A program made the translations under genes and the position numbers. A stretch of 64,000 bases of DNA from Fervidobacterium gondwanense DSM 13020 (lineage in GTDB: Bacteria > Thermotogota > Thermotogae > Thermotogales > Fervidobacteriaceae), in the NCBI RefSeq assembly GCF_900143265.1, contig NZ_FRDJ01000003.1:124001-188000 (forward strand), given 5' to 3'. The notes under the pieces are model-generated. The model searched no databases. It was not told the origin of the DNA and saw only the letters and a program-made list of their open reading frames with translations. Positions 1 to 9,023 of this stretch are shown here, piece by piece (the first letter of the stretch is position 1; each line of letters starts with the position of its first letter).

Positions 1-1
1 A

Positions 2-157
2 CTATTTGACGCACACACTTTTGGGATGTGGGTTGTTGCGGACAATTTGAGAGTCGGTGCGGCGACGAACGCTGTCAGAATATTGAAATTACATTATCAA
101 TTGAATTCGAAGACTACTGAGAATGCGGGAGCTGTCGAACGTGTTGAAAGTATATAA
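2..157 (+). CDS. asd: Aspartate-semialdehyde dehydrogenase, C-terminal end (partial)
   Basis: Only the last 51 codons are in the window; the gene runs off the left edge. The reading frame from base 2 gives a tail with FGMWVVADNLRVGAATNAV, the typical C-terminal block of aspartate-semialdehyde dehydrogenase (the family ends in W-V-x-D-N-x-R-x-G-A-A-x-N). The enzyme reduces aspartyl phosphate to aspartate semialdehyde, the branch-point intermediate for lysine/DAP, threonine and methionine. The stop TAA lies inside the start of the next gene, dapF, and the following genes complete the same pathway, which supports the call. The catalytic cysteine and NADP site lie outside the window. Confidence 0.85.
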   Translation, partial: LFDAHTFGMWVVADNLRVGAATNAVRILKLHYQLNSKTTENAGAVERVESI

Positions 158-878
158 GTACACAGCAACAGGAAATAGTTTTGTGATTGTGGATGCTACA
201 CAAATAAATCTAAACGACTTACAGAAAGAGGAAATAGTACTTGAAGTTGTTGAAGATAGAGACGGTGTTATTTTTGTCGAAAAGGCTGATGAATCATATT
301 TTATGGACTACTTCAACAGAGACGGCAAGCGTGCATCGTTCTGTGGGAACGGTTCAAGAGCTTTTTTGAAGTTTCTGATGGAACACTTTGGTTTAAGTGG
401 GAAGGTATCGATTAGGACGAACGCTGGCTTGTTAGTTGGAAGAGCAGACGCTGAGATATCGGTCCAAATGCCAAAGCCAGTTTTCGAAAAGATGCTCTTG
501 CCAGAAGAACTCGCTGGATTTGAAGGAGCTTTTATAACGGTTGGAGTACCGCACGTTGTTTTGAATGTCGGGGCAGATATATGGGATTTTGACATGGGAA
601 TTGCACAAGAATTAAGACACAAGTTCAACGCAAATGTGAACGTGTTCAATGTTTTAGATAGCAAGTTGTTTGAGGTTAGAACGTTCGAAAGGGGTGTTGA
701 GCGAGAGACTTTATCCTGTGGCTCGGGAACGACTGCAACGGGTTATTTCATCAAGTACTACTTAAACAAGGATACTTTGATACCCGATAAGCTGGTGGCT
801 AAAACAAAGGGAGGAATTTTAACTCTATCATTCGAAAGTGATGGTATCTACTTAGGAGGGGGTGTTGTAAATGAGTAA
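141..878 (+). CDS. dapF: Diaminopimelate epimerase
   Basis: Converts LL-DAP to meso-DAP, the direct precursor of lysine and peptidoglycan cross-links. The two catalytic cysteines sit in the expected motifs, CGNGSR (Cys68) and CGSGTTA (Cys193), and the N-terminus KYTATGNSFVIVD matches the family. An ATG at 123 would add six residues and deepen the overlap with asd. I prefer GTG at 141, because GGGAG at 127-131 lies 9 bases upstream and the protein then begins just before the conserved block; TTG at 144 is also possible. The gene overlaps asd by 17 bases and dapA by 8, so translation is probably coupled through the operon. The 245-residue length is slightly short for DapF. Confidence 0.95.
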   Translation: MLKVYKYTATGNSFVIVDATQINLNDLQKEEIVLEVVEDRDGVIFVEKADESYFMDYFNRDGKRASFCGNGSRAFLKFLMEHFGLSGKVSIRTNAGLLVGRADAEISVQMPKPVFEKMLLPEELAGFEGAFITVGVPHVVLNVGADIWDFDMGIAQELRHKFNANVNVFNVLDSKLFEVRTFERGVERETLSCGSGTTATGYFIKYYLNKDTLIPDKLVAKTKGGILTLSFESDGIYLGGGVVNE

Positions 879-1761
879 GATGTTTGAAGGCGTTGGAACT
901 GCTATAGTAACTCCATTTAAAAACGGTGAAGTTGATTACGAGGCTTACAGAAACTTAGTTAGGTGGCAAGTTGAAAGCGGAGTAAAGGCAATAATCGTTG
1001 CAGGAACCACAGGCGAAGGGGCGACTTTGACTATCGAAGAGAGGGAGCGATTGATTCAGATAACTAAGGAAATCTGCGAAGGTAAAGCACAGGTAATTGT
1101 TGGAACAGGAACGAACGATACGCATAAATCTTTGGAATTATCGCTGAGTGCGGAAAAAAACGGTGCAGATGCGGTACTCATAGTCACTCCGTATTACAAC
1201 AAACCAACTCAAGAAGGACTGTATGCTCACTATAAGTACTTATCCGAAAGAATAACTCTGCCAATAATAATCTACAACGTACCTTCAAGAACTGGAGTAA
1301 ACATCGCACCAGAAACCGTTGCAAGGCTTGCGGCGGAGTGCAGGAATGTAAAGGCAATAAAAGAAGCCAATCTGGATATTACTCAGGCTGATGAGATATA
1401 CAGGCTAACTAAAAACCTTGATTTCTACATATACTCAGGTAACGATGATAGAGCATTCCACATGATATGCGCCGGTGCAAAGGGCGTTATTTCTGTTGCA
1501 TCGAACGTTGTGCCAAAGGAAATGGTTGAAATGGTTGAAGCTTTATTCAGAGGAGAATTACAGAACGCTCTGAATTTGCATGTTAGATTGATTCCACTCT
1601 TCAAAGTCCTGTTCATAGAAACAAACCCGATGCCAGTTAAGGGAGCGCTTCATATCATGGAAAGAATCCAAAACGAATTCAGACTCCCTCTCGTGCCACC
1701 GAAAGAATCAACTATGGAAAAGCTTAGAGCAGCTCTGAGAGAACTGGGAGTGATATCATGA
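871..1761 (+). CDS. dapA: 4-hydroxy-tetrahydrodipicolinate synthase
   Basis: Condenses pyruvate with aspartate semialdehyde, the first committed step to DAP and lysine. The fold is a TIM barrel of 296 residues, the usual length. The pyruvate Schiff-base lysine is Lys164 in AIKEA, the catalytic tyrosine is Tyr135 in IIYNVPSRTG, and the GTTGE motif is at 45-49. The ATG at 871 overlaps the end of dapF by 8 bases and is preceded by GGAGGGGG. Its last bases overlap dapB in an ATGA arrangement, so the three genes are translated in series. Confidence 0.97.
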   Translation: MSKMFEGVGTAIVTPFKNGEVDYEAYRNLVRWQVESGVKAIIVAGTTGEGATLTIEERERLIQITKEICEGKAQVIVGTGTNDTHKSLELSLSAEKNGADAVLIVTPYYNKPTQEGLYAHYKYLSERITLPIIIYNVPSRTGVNIAPETVARLAAECRNVKAIKEANLDITQADEIYRLTKNLDFYIYSGNDDRAFHMICAGAKGVISVASNVVPKEMVEMVEALFRGELQNALNLHVRLIPLFKVLFIETNPMPVKGALHIMERIQNEFRLPLVPPKESTMEKLRAALRELGVIS

Positions 1762-2420
1762 TCGGTCTAAAATACGGCATCGTTGGTTTCCGCGGAAAGA
1801 TGGGAAGGGAGATTTTCGAGTATTTTTCAACGTTTGGCGATGAGTGTGTGCTTAAGAAGGATGTTGATTCATTCGAGCAAACAGACACACCGCAGGTGAT
1901 AATAGACTTTTCCTCTCCAAGCGCTTTGGAAGAGACTGTAAAACTTTGCAGAGAACACAAGATTGCTCTTGTACTTGGGACAACAGCTTTGGAAGAAAGG
2001 CACTTCGAAATGCTAAGAGAATTGGCAAATGAGGTTCCAGTCGTCCAAAGTTACAACTTCTCAACGGGAATAAATATTTTGCGCAAGATTCTTAGAGAAT
2101 ATACTCGCTATTTTTCAGATTGGGATGCTGCTATGGTTGAGATACACCACACCCAGAAGAAAGACGCACCATCTGGAACTGCAAAGATGTTAAGAAACGA
2201 TATGAATAGAGACATTCCAATAAGTTCGTTGAGAATCGGCGGTGTTTTCGGTGAACATACCGTGATTTTCTCGAACGCAGGAGAGGTAGTAGAAATTAAA
2301 CACAGTGCACTATCAAGAAGGGCTTTTTCAATAGGAGTTAGACATGCAGCGCTTTTCACTTTGAAAAAGCAAAAGGGTTTTTATTCGTACGAAGATGTAT
2401 TAAATGAGAATTTACGTTAG
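1758..2420 (+). CDS. dapB: 4-hydroxy-tetrahydrodipicolinate reductase
   Basis: NAD(P)H-dependent reductase acting on the DapA product. The nucleotide-binding motif GFRGKMG is at residues 10-16, and the family signature EIHHTQKKDAPSGTA is at about 128-142, holding the catalytic histidines and lysine. At 220 residues it is shorter than the roughly 270-residue enterobacterial enzyme, as in other Thermotogota. The start ATG overlaps the dapA stop (ATGA at 1758-1761). Confidence 0.95.
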   Translation: MIGLKYGIVGFRGKMGREIFEYFSTFGDECVLKKDVDSFEQTDTPQVIIDFSSPSALEETVKLCREHKIALVLGTTALEERHFEMLRELANEVPVVQSYNFSTGINILRKILREYTRYFSDWDAAMVEIHHTQKKDAPSGTAKMLRNDMNRDIPISSLRIGGVFGEHTVIFSNAGEVVEIKHSALSRRAFSIGVRHAALFTLKKQKGFYSYEDVLNENLR

Positions 2421-2438
2421 TTAATGGGAGGGAAAGCT

Positions 2439-3197
2439 GTGGGTGACTTTCAAGAAATTATCAAGAAAAGCGCCAGAGAACTGACCAGCGAAGAGATTAT
2501 TGAAATTATTGCAAAGAGCAAAAAGAAGACCATAGTGCGAGTCTACATTTCAGGTGAGTTGTCTTCTATCGACTGGGGTAAGTACAATACCAACGGAGAA
2601 TTTGATATCATTTCGGGTGCAGATTTTGGTATTCTAATTGGAGATTTCGAGTCCATTTCAAACGTTCTTAAAGATGAGAAGATAAAGAGTTACAAGATTG
2701 AATACATTGCGAGAAATTCCGCAATTCCGCTTGTTGATATTTCGAAATTCAATGCCCGTATTGAACCAGGTGCTATTATCAGAGAATACGTGGAGATCGG
2801 TGACAAAGCTGTTATCATGATGGGTGCAGTTATCAATCTTGGTGCGACAATAGGCGAAGGCACGATGATTGATATGAATGCTGTCATAGGTGCGAGGGCT
2901 CGAATTGGAAAGTATTGTCATATCGGTGCGGGTGCCGTTGTTGCAGGTGTTGTTGAACCACCGAGCGCATCACCAGTTGTCATAGAAGACCACGTAATGG
3001 TTGGTGCGAATGCTGTTATCCTCGAAGGAGTCAGGGTTGGACACCATTCGGTAGTGGCGGCAGGTGCGGTGGTAGTGAATGATGTAGAACCTTACACAGT
3101 CGTTGCAGGCGTTCCCGCAAGGGTTGTCAAAAAAGTTGATGAAAAGACGGCAAGCAAGACGCAGATATTGGAAAGTTTGAGAGAGCTGAATAAATAA
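2439..3197 (+). CDS. dapH: Tetrahydrodipicolinate N-acetyltransferase
   Basis: Acetylates tetrahydrodipicolinate from acetyl-CoA, marking the N-acetyl variant of the DAP pathway. The C-terminal half is a left-handed beta-helix of hexapeptide repeats (runs such as [20 protein letters not shown]), preceded by the DapH N-terminal domain. An ATG at 2424 is possible, but the run GGGAGGG at 2426-2432 overlaps that codon and lies 6 bases before GTG at 2439, so I take the GTG start (252 residues). It follows dapB by 18 bases in the same operon. A succinyl-type DapD is less likely, because those proteins have a different N-terminal region. Confidence 0.92.
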   Translation: MGDFQEIIKKSARELTSEEIIEIIAKSKKKTIVRVYISGELSSIDWGKYNTNGEFDIISGADFGILIGDFESISNVLKDEKIKSYKIEYIARNSAIPLVDISKFNARIEPGAIIREYVEIGDKAVIMMGAVINLGATIGEGTMIDMNAVIGARARIGKYCHIGAGAVVAGVVEPPSASPVVIEDHVMVGANAVILEGVRVGHHSVVAAGAVVVNDVEPYTVVAGVPARVVKKVDEKTASKTQILESLRELNK

Positions 3198-3214
3198 TAT
3201 ATGTACTTTGGCAG

Positions 3215-4459
3215 GTGAGGGCATTGGGCACAAAGACATCGTCAAGTTCAGTGATTAATAGTGTGATAGTACAAAAGTATGGCGGTTCATCGGTTGCGGA
3301 TGTCGATAGAATTAGAAACGTGGCAAACAGAATTGCTAAGAGAGTCAGAGAAGGGCACAAAGTAGTTACCGTTGTTTCTGCCATGGGCAAGACTACTGAT
3401 AACCTCATCAGCATGGCAAAGAGTTTGGTTCCAAAACCAGATGAGCGAGAGTTGGATATGCTTCTGACTACTGGAGAGCAAATATCATGCGCACTTGTTG
3501 CTATGGCACTGAAGGATATTGGGATAAATGCCATCTCGCTTAATGCGTTCCAGATACGCGTCCTTACGACAAGGCACCACACAAATGCAAGGATAATGGA
3601 TATAGACGAAAAAAGGCTCAAGAAATACTTGCAGGAACACGATGTGCTTGTTATCACTGGATTCCAGGGTATAACCGAAGACGAGCACTTAACTACGTTG
3701 GGAAGAGGTGGTTCGGACACTTCAGCTGTGGCGTTGGCAGCAAAACTTGGGTGCGACTGTGAAATTTACAGCGATGTGGCAGGAGTTTATACGTGCGATC
3801 CAAAGCTCTATCCCCAAACTAAGAAACTTAAGTACATTACATACGATGATATGTTAGAACTTGCCGCAACGGGTGCAAAGGTGTTGCACTCAAGGTCAGT
3901 TGAGATAGCTAAGAAATATAACGTAAGGGTATATTGTGGTTCATCATTTTCTGATGAGGAGGGAACTTGGGTGGTAGGAACGTTACCAGAATGGTTAGAA
4001 GAACCTCTTGTTACAGGGGTAAGCTTGGACAGAAATCAAGTTAAGGTATCTATAATGGACCTTCCGAATGATGCAAACATAATTTCGGATATATTCAAAA
4101 GAGTTGCTGAGAAAGGTATCAACGTCGACATGATTTCGCTTGTAAAGAACGGAACATCGACCCACTTATCATTCACCGTCGTTCCAGATAGGGTTGAGAA
4201 GATAAAAGATTTACTCGATGACACACTTTCAGTGTACGGTGCAAAGTACCACTTCTACGGTCAATTCGCCAAAATCACTGTGGTGGGTACAGGTATGCGC
4301 TCGCATTACGGTGTTGCTTCGAAGTTTCTCGAGGTTATTTCAAAAAACGGCATTGAACCTGAGATTATAACAACATCTGAGATAAAGATTTCTGTGTTGG
4401 TTCCTGAAGAGAAGGCGGAGGAACTTATGAAAAACATCTGCGAAGAGTTCGATCTCTGA
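3215..4459 (+). CDS. lysC: Aspartate kinase (lysine-sensitive type)
   Basis: Phosphorylates aspartate, the first step of the aspartate family pathway. The kinase domain starts at VIVQKYGGSSVADV (about residues 17-30), and two ACT domains follow from about residue 270, which fits allosteric control by an end product such as lysine. The length of 414 fits a monofunctional enzyme. The start is uncertain: GTG at 3215 has no Shine-Dalgarno sequence, while TTG at 3224 has GGTGA about 5 bases upstream. The conserved core begins well inside both. It closes the set asd-dapF-dapA-dapB-dapH-lysC. Confidence 0.95.
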   Translation: MRALGTKTSSSSVINSVIVQKYGGSSVADVDRIRNVANRIAKRVREGHKVVTVVSAMGKTTDNLISMAKSLVPKPDERELDMLLTTGEQISCALVAMALKDIGINAISLNAFQIRVLTTRHHTNARIMDIDEKRLKKYLQEHDVLVITGFQGITEDEHLTTLGRGGSDTSAVALAAKLGCDCEIYSDVAGVYTCDPKLYPQTKKLKYITYDDMLELAATGAKVLHSRSVEIAKKYNVRVYCGSSFSDEEGTWVVGTLPEWLEEPLVTGVSLDRNQVKVSIMDLPNDANIISDIFKRVAEKGINVDMISLVKNGTSTHLSFTVVPDRVEKIKDLLDDTLSVYGAKYHFYGQFAKITVVGTGMRSHYGVASKFLEVISKNGIEPEIITTSEIKISVLVPEEKAEELMKNICEEFDL

Positions 4460-4484
4460 TATTCAATGAACAGGAGTTGATAAA

Positions 4485-5618
4485 ATGAGTAATAGCAACT
4501 GCACTTATATCGCTAACACTTACAAGAGATATCCAATATCCATATCCCACGCCAAAGGTATCTACGTCTGGGATACAGCGGGAAATTTGTACATAGACAC
4601 ATTCATGGGGATTGGCGTTCTTCTTTTCGGACATAATCATGATAAGGTTATTGAAGCTATGAAAAACAAGATTGAAAGGTACGTTCACCTATCAAATTTC
4701 TTTCTTGACGAAGATGCTTGTTTCATCGCCGAGCGTTTGGTGAAAGAGGTTGGTGTCAATGGAAAGGTATTTTTTACAAATTCTGGCGCAGAAAGTACCG
4801 AGTGTGCGTTGAAGGTTGTTCGAAAAGTCAGGAAAAACGGAAAAATTGTCTCGTTTGTCAAAAACTTCCACGGAAGAACGCTTCAAGCACTGAGCGTTAC
4901 AGGATTTGATAACATAAGAGCGCAGTTTGTAAACAGCGAAGATGTTGTATTCCTACCCTACGATATTAAAGTAGTAAGAGAATTTTTTGAGAACGAGAAA
5001 TCTATCTCTGCCGTTTTCATTGAGACTGTCCACGGGAGTGGTGGGTTGAATGTTATTCCAGAAGAGATTGTTGATATTATAAACGAATACAAAAACAAAT
5101 TCGGATATATTGTTGTTGCAGACGAAGTACAAAGTGGGCTTGGTAGAACTGGAAAGTTCTACGCTTACAAGCACTTTAATATTAACCCCGATATCGTAAC
5201 GGTTGCAAAGGGTATCGGTGGTGGATTACCTCTTGGAGCCTGCATCATGCTTGGAGACTACTCTAATGTGTTCGAGGTCGGCGAACACGGTTCAACTTTT
5301 GCGCCTAACCCTGTAGCATTAGCAGCAGGGAAGGCAGTTTTGGAGATGATAGTTGATGAAACACTTGATAATGTCAAAAAAATGGGAGAGTTATTCAAAG
5401 AGAAGTTCTCAGAATTTGGTGAAATATACGGAATGGGACTTATGAGAGGTGTGAAAATGAAAGGTGAAGCACTCAAGGTAGAAGAATTCATAGACAATGG
5501 ACTGCTTGTTAATGTTTTGAGCAGTGGTGTAATCAGATTCCTTCTACCACTTAATATAACGGAAGAAGAAATTGAAGAAATCCACGTAAGATTTAGAAAA
5601 ACATTGAATAATTATTGA
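4485..5618 (+). CDS. Class III aminotransferase, probable N-acetyl-LL-DAP/acetylornithine type
   Basis: PLP enzyme of the ArgD family, 377 residues. The PLP lysine is Lys242 in VTVAKGIGGGLPLG, with Asp213 in VADEVQSGLGRTG and the FHGR motif at 128-131. Because it sits 25 bases after lysC in the DAP operon and no arginine gene is near, it most likely transaminates N-acetyl-2-amino-6-oxopimelate to N-acetyl-LL-DAP. That role is inferred from context. The known N-acetyl-DAP aminotransferases of other bacteria are often class I enzymes, so acetylornithine aminotransferase remains the alternative. Its last 7 bases overlap the convergent ecfT gene, and I see no terminator between them. Confidence 0.85.
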   Translation: MSNSNCTYIANTYKRYPISISHAKGIYVWDTAGNLYIDTFMGIGVLLFGHNHDKVIEAMKNKIERYVHLSNFFLDEDACFIAERLVKEVGVNGKVFFTNSGAESTECALKVVRKVRKNGKIVSFVKNFHGRTLQALSVTGFDNIRAQFVNSEDVVFLPYDIKVVREFFENEKSISAVFIETVHGSGGLNVIPEEIVDIINEYKNKFGYIVVADEVQSGLGRTGKFYAYKHFNINPDIVTVAKGIGGGLPLGACIMLGDYSNVFEVGEHGSTFAPNPVALAAGKAVLEMIVDETLDNVKKMGELFKEKFSEFGEIYGMGLMRGVKMKGEALKVEEFIDNGLLVNVLSSGVIRFLLPLNITEEEIEEIHVRFRKTLNNY

Positions 5619-6352
5619 AATCTTAAAACCACTACGCCAAAAAGAACCACCGCATTTAACACCAGATAAAATGTATCATTTTTAGTCCACCCGAGAGTAT
5701 AATAATGATTTCTCTTTCCAATGCCATATTTTCTTGCCTGAAGAGCTAATGATAGCTCTTCAGCTTTTCTCAGAGACGAAACAAGCAACGGAATTATTAT
5801 GCTTGTCATTGCCGAGAGCTTATTCTTCAATCCCTTTTCTGAGTACTTAGCCCCGCGTGAAATTTGAGCTTTTATTATCCTATCAGCCTCATCAAGCAAA
5901 ATAGGTATGAACCTTATAGATATCGCAAGCATCATACCAAAATCTTCCCGCTTCTCTTCACTTACACGAAAGAATTTCAAAATATCGACTATTCCGCGCG
6001 CAGTTAACAACGGTGGGGTTGTGTAGGTGTACATAGAGGCAAAAAGAAAGATAAGGGAAAGCCTCAAAGCGATGTAAAGACTCATCACAAAACCTGAAAC
6101 AAAATATTGTATCACTGCGGCAAAGACTATTAAAAACCACAAACTTCTCAAACTTCTCAAATAAACAACGGGTTTTATCTTAGACATAATCATCAAGATA
6201 ATAAAGAGTGACACTGGTATAATATAACCTATCAAATCCTTGACCAACATGATAGATGTTACTTGTAAAAGAACAACAAACAACTTAGCCCGAGGGTCTA
6301 AGCTATGTATAAGAGAATTCTTAGGAATGTATTTACCAATTGTCAGTTTCAA
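5612..6352 (-). CDS. ecfT: Energy-coupling factor transporter transmembrane protein EcfT
   Basis: Integral membrane scaffold of ECF vitamin/metal importers. It has several hydrophobic segments (about 25-55, 70-110, 140-155, 185-195 and 225-243) and the two cytoplasmic coupling motifs that contact the ATPases: SRGA at 165-168 and ALQARKYG at 203-210. I take TTG at 6352, because GGTGA lies 6 bases upstream; the TTG two codons earlier touches the Shine-Dalgarno sequence. No EcfA ATPase or S-component is in the window, so it must pair with subunits coded elsewhere. It is the last gene of a minus-strand run beginning at 8873. Confidence 0.88.
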   Translation of the reverse strand: MKLTIGKYIPKNSLIHSLDPRAKLFVVLLQVTSIMLVKDLIGYIIPVSLFIILMIMSKIKPVVYLRSLRSLWFLIVFAAVIQYFVSGFVMSLYIALRLSLIFLFASMYTYTTPPLLTARGIVDILKFFRVSEEKREDFGMMLAISIRFIPILLDEADRIIKAQISRGAKYSEKGLKNKLSAMTSIIIPLLVSSLRKAEELSLALQARKYGIGKRNHYYTLGWTKNDTFYLVLNAVVLFGVVVLRFQ

Positions 6353-6370
6353 TATCAATCACCCAAGCTT

Positions 6371-6952
6371 TTATTTGGTCTTTGAAGTGTCTGATGTATC
6401 CTTTCTTGAGTTGATGAACTCAGTATATTCTCTAACTATATTCCCGTAATTCGAGAAAAATTTAACCGTATAAACATTGTACCTATCGCTTCTACCATTG
6501 TAAGCCGAAATTGCACGGACGATGTCCCAGTCAAATATGTACTTCAAACTTAAATAGAAATATCTGTAGGCAATTCTCAACTGCCAATCAGGATGATTCA
6601 ACAAAGACAGATGATTTCGGTTCTCCTGTTTGAACTTCCTGACGTCCTCATAAAAGTTTGCTACGTAGAAAAGAGCGTTTTCATGTAGCTGAAAATACCC
6701 AACCGCTTTTCCGTTGTCGCCTATAGCGTTTATAAACCCGGTCTCGCAAATGCCAAAAGCGAGCATGAACAAAGGATCAACCACTTTTGGAATTTTAAGC
6801 GACTCTTCTTCGAGTGCCTTTGCCATCAACCTGGCATGGTTCTCAGGTACCTTCTGCTTTATCATAAAAGAATACGCAAAGTCGTAGAGCTCACCGGAAA
6901 AGACTAATTGAGCTAACAAAACAAATACCGCAAAAGTTAGGAACCGGCGCAT
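6371..6952 (-). CDS. Secreted lytic-transglycosylase-like protein
   Basis: Small exported protein of 193 residues with a signal peptide (about 1-19, ending VFSG). Glu70 in ICETGFINAIGDNGKAVGYFQL matches the catalytic Glu block of SLT-type transglycosylases, and SAYNGR at about 149-154 resembles the AYNAG motif. It would cleave peptidoglycan glycan strands in the periplasm. I choose ATG at 6952, because GAGGTG lies just upstream; the earlier TTG at 6964 overlaps the stop of the preceding gene. The rest of the domain is divergent, so the exact activity is uncertain. Confidence 0.7.
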   Translation of the reverse strand: MRRFLTFAVFVLLAQLVFSGELYDFAYSFMIKQKVPENHARLMAKALEEESLKIPKVVDPLFMLAFGICETGFINAIGDNGKAVGYFQLHENALFYVANFYEDVRKFKQENRNHLSLLNHPDWQLRIAYRYFYLSLKYIFDWDIVRAISAYNGRSDRYNVYTVKFFSNYGNIVREYTEFINSRKDTSDTSKTK

Positions 6953-6960
6953 GTCACACC

Positions 6961-7719
6961 TCAAAAGAGTATCTCCAGTTCATTCCCTTCGAAACACTTC
7001 AGTTTTTCTCGAGCGATGCCTTTATTGACCGCAATTTCAACATACCCGGTGCTATCTTCGTGTACAAGTAACTCGCCTTCGTCTACATCGGCGTACGTTT
7101 CAACAACCGGAACTTCATACGTTTTCTTTCCGACGTTTATTTTAACAGCGTCCTTCTCCGCAATCCAACTGAATGGAATATTTGTCTCGATATTTCCAAA
7201 ACGGTCAAAATACGCAACTTCTCCGTATGCACCATTTGGTGTAAGGTGAGCTTTTCTGTAAGGCAGTGTAGCGTAGTTAGGCAATCTCGTTCCAAGCTCA
7301 TCGAATATACCTTTCGTTATGTAGGCTGCAGCTGGTGAGAAAATATCCCTGCCGTGGAACGTTCTCGATGTTCCAAAATGGTATTTTTTGTTGACCAAAT
7401 CAACTATCTTTCTTGGAATGTGCCTTTCAAGAACGAGTGTCAAAATCCCATTATCAGGTGCAACGAAATAGTATTTATCTGTTTCAACGGCGATTGCCTT
7501 TCTTGCAGTACCGACGCCAAAATCGACAACGATTAAAAATACCGTTTTTTCCGGAAAGTAATCGACACTTCTATCGAGTATATACATTGCCTCCCGTACG
7601 TTATATGGCGAGATATTGTGTGTTAAGTCAAGTATTTCCGCATCTGTGATTTGTCTCATAACACCCTTACAGATGCCAACATAGTGCGAATTGCCCCAGT
7701 CGGTCATAAATGCTATCAT
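6961..7719 (-). CDS. S-adenosyl-L-methionine hydrolase (DUF62 / SAM hydroxide adenosyltransferase)
   Basis: Member of the family that includes the SAM-dependent chlorinase and fluorinase; most bacterial members hydrolyse SAM to adenosine and methionine. Recognisable blocks are the N-terminal MIAFMTDWGNSHYVG, DFGVGTARKAIAVE, VAPDNGILT and TFHGRDIFSPAAAY. The length of 252 is normal for the hydrolases, and I see nothing pointing to halogenation. The family has a two-domain fold with a trimeric active site. It is cotranscribed with the M20 peptidase upstream and the transglycosylase-like gene and ecfT downstream; family members are often seen near ECF transporter genes. Confidence 0.88.
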   Translation of the reverse strand: MIAFMTDWGNSHYVGICKGVMRQITDAEILDLTHNISPYNVREAMYILDRSVDYFPEKTVFLIVVDFGVGTARKAIAVETDKYYFVAPDNGILTLVLERHIPRKIVDLVNKKYHFGTSRTFHGRDIFSPAAAYITKGIFDELGTRLPNYATLPYRKAHLTPNGAYGEVAYFDRFGNIETNIPFSWIAEKDAVKINVGKKTYEVPVVETYADVDEGELLVHEDSTGYVEIAVNKGIAREKLKCFEGNELEILF

Positions 7720-7772
7720 CTCTGATTCACCTACCCTTTCTGTTTACTCATCCTGCGTACTAAATTATACCA

Positions 7773-8873
7773 TCAAACATTATTACTTAATAACATCAAC
7801 CATTCAACCATGAAATCAACCAAATGTGGAATAACACAATCATCAGGAAGGAATTTCGGATTGTGAAGTCCCCAAACCTCTTCGCTGGTCCTCACACCAG
7901 CCCAGAACATCAGCGAGGGATATTTCATCGTGAAAAAGCCGAAATCTTCACCAGTATATTTCATGCCGCAATCTATGAAAGTTCCATTATTTGAAGCGTA
8001 ATCTTTGAAAAGTTCGAAGAGCTTCTCGTTGTTTATTACTGGCGGATAAAGACTTCCCCTTTCCAAAGTACCACTATACTTTTCTGCAAGAACTTTGAGC
8101 CTTTCGAAGTTTTCGATAACAATTTCCAAAGTTTCTCCTCGGATTGAACCTTCGACTTGTGCATAATCTGCCACGGCATTTCTGACGTTTCCACCGAACA
8201 TCTTTCCAAATCCTGCAAGAACTCTTCTACCTTTCTCATTGTTATCTATCGGATTTTGATAGAATTCAGACGTAAATGCTACAGCATTCTTTATCGCATC
8301 AATTCCCTTTTCTTTTTGTGCGATATGAGCAGAGAGCCCCTTGAACTTCGCAGTTATCTCCATGGCACATGCAAAGAGAGTGCCATTTGTGGAGGCGAAC
8401 TCACCAAGTCTATATTCATCAGTCACATGTAGGGCAGTTGCGTATTTAACCTTGTATCTTTCTCTCATCTCATCTAGTACATACTTTGCCCCACCGATTG
8501 TTTCTTCTGCTGGTTGGTAAATGAATACATAATTGCCTGGGATATCGTCTTCAGTGATCTTCTTGATAACACCGTACATCACCGACATGTGGATATCGTG
8601 CCCGCATGCATGCATTAAACCTTCATTCCTCGAGCAGTATTCCCACCTGGTTTCTTCCTTTATAGGCAATGCATCCATATCTGCTCTATATAGAACAGAA
8701 GGCGCGGTTGGCTCTCTCTGAATCAAGACGGCCAATCCGGTTTTTGCAATGGGGTGAAATTCTACACCGAGTTCTTTAAGCGCTTCCGATAGAATTTTTT
8801 GGGTATTGTACTCATTGAATGCGAGCTCTGGAGACATGTGTAACTCGTGTCTCAGTTCGATGGGCGAGAGCAT
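7773..8873 (-). CDS. M20 family amidohydrolase, probable N-acetyldiaminopimelate deacetylase
   Basis: Zinc-type M20D peptidase fold of 366 residues. Metal-site motifs are RADMDALPI at 63-71, HACGHDIHM at 88-96 and PAEE at 121-124. The family includes N-acetyl-LL-DAP deacetylase, carboxypeptidases and IAA-amino acid hydrolases. The acetylase-type DAP operon lies only 3 kb away and contains no other deacetylase, so this is the best candidate for releasing LL-DAP. The substrate is an inference. A good promoter lies just upstream (8936-8963), making it the first gene of the minus-strand operon. GGGAGAAGG precedes the ATG. Confidence 0.85.
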   Translation of the reverse strand: MLSPIELRHELHMSPELAFNEYNTQKILSEALKELGVEFHPIAKTGLAVLIQREPTAPSVLYRADMDALPIKEETRWEYCSRNEGLMHACGHDIHMSVMYGVIKKITEDDIPGNYVFIYQPAEETIGGAKYVLDEMRERYKVKYATALHVTDEYRLGEFASTNGTLFACAMEITAKFKGLSAHIAQKEKGIDAIKNAVAFTSEFYQNPIDNNEKGRRVLAGFGKMFGGNVRNAVADYAQVEGSIRGETLEIVIENFERLKVLAEKYSGTLERGSLYPPVINNEKLFELFKDYASNNGTFIDCGMKYTGEDFGFFTMKYPSLMFWAGVRTSEEVWGLHNPKFLPDDCVIPHLVDFMVEWLMLLSNNV

Positions 8874-8935
8874 ATACCTTCTCCCTTCAAATTGATTTTG
8901 AACTTAGCTTTAAAAAGAACAATATCTAATTTATT

Positions 8936-8963
8936 ATTATACCAAACCCAAGAAAAAAATCAA
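8936..8963 (-). promoter_or_regulatory. Promoter of the M20 amidohydrolase operon
   Basis: Read on the minus strand: TTGATT, 16-base spacer, then TATAAT at 8941-8936, preceded by TGG, which makes an extended -10 element. It lies about 65 bases before the ATG at 8873 and overlaps the U-run side of the terminator of the preceding gene. Confidence 0.6.
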
Positions 8964-8987
8964 AAAAGTCCACCCTTTCAGGTGGAC
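8961..8987 (-). terminator. Rho-independent terminator of the calcium-binding-repeat gene
   Basis: The minus strand reads a 7-bp stem GTCCACC/GGTGGAC with a 6-base loop followed by TTTTTTGATTTTTTT. It is placed 37 bases after the stop of the gene at 9024-9914. Confidence 0.85.
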
Positions 8988-9023
8988 AAAAGAAGATATG
9001 GTGAGGTTATGCGTATTTCATGA

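Noticed and set aside
6961-7719. SAM-dependent fluorinase or chlorinase
   Set aside because: It is in the same family, but I see no halogenase-specific segment and the genus context points to the common hydrolase.
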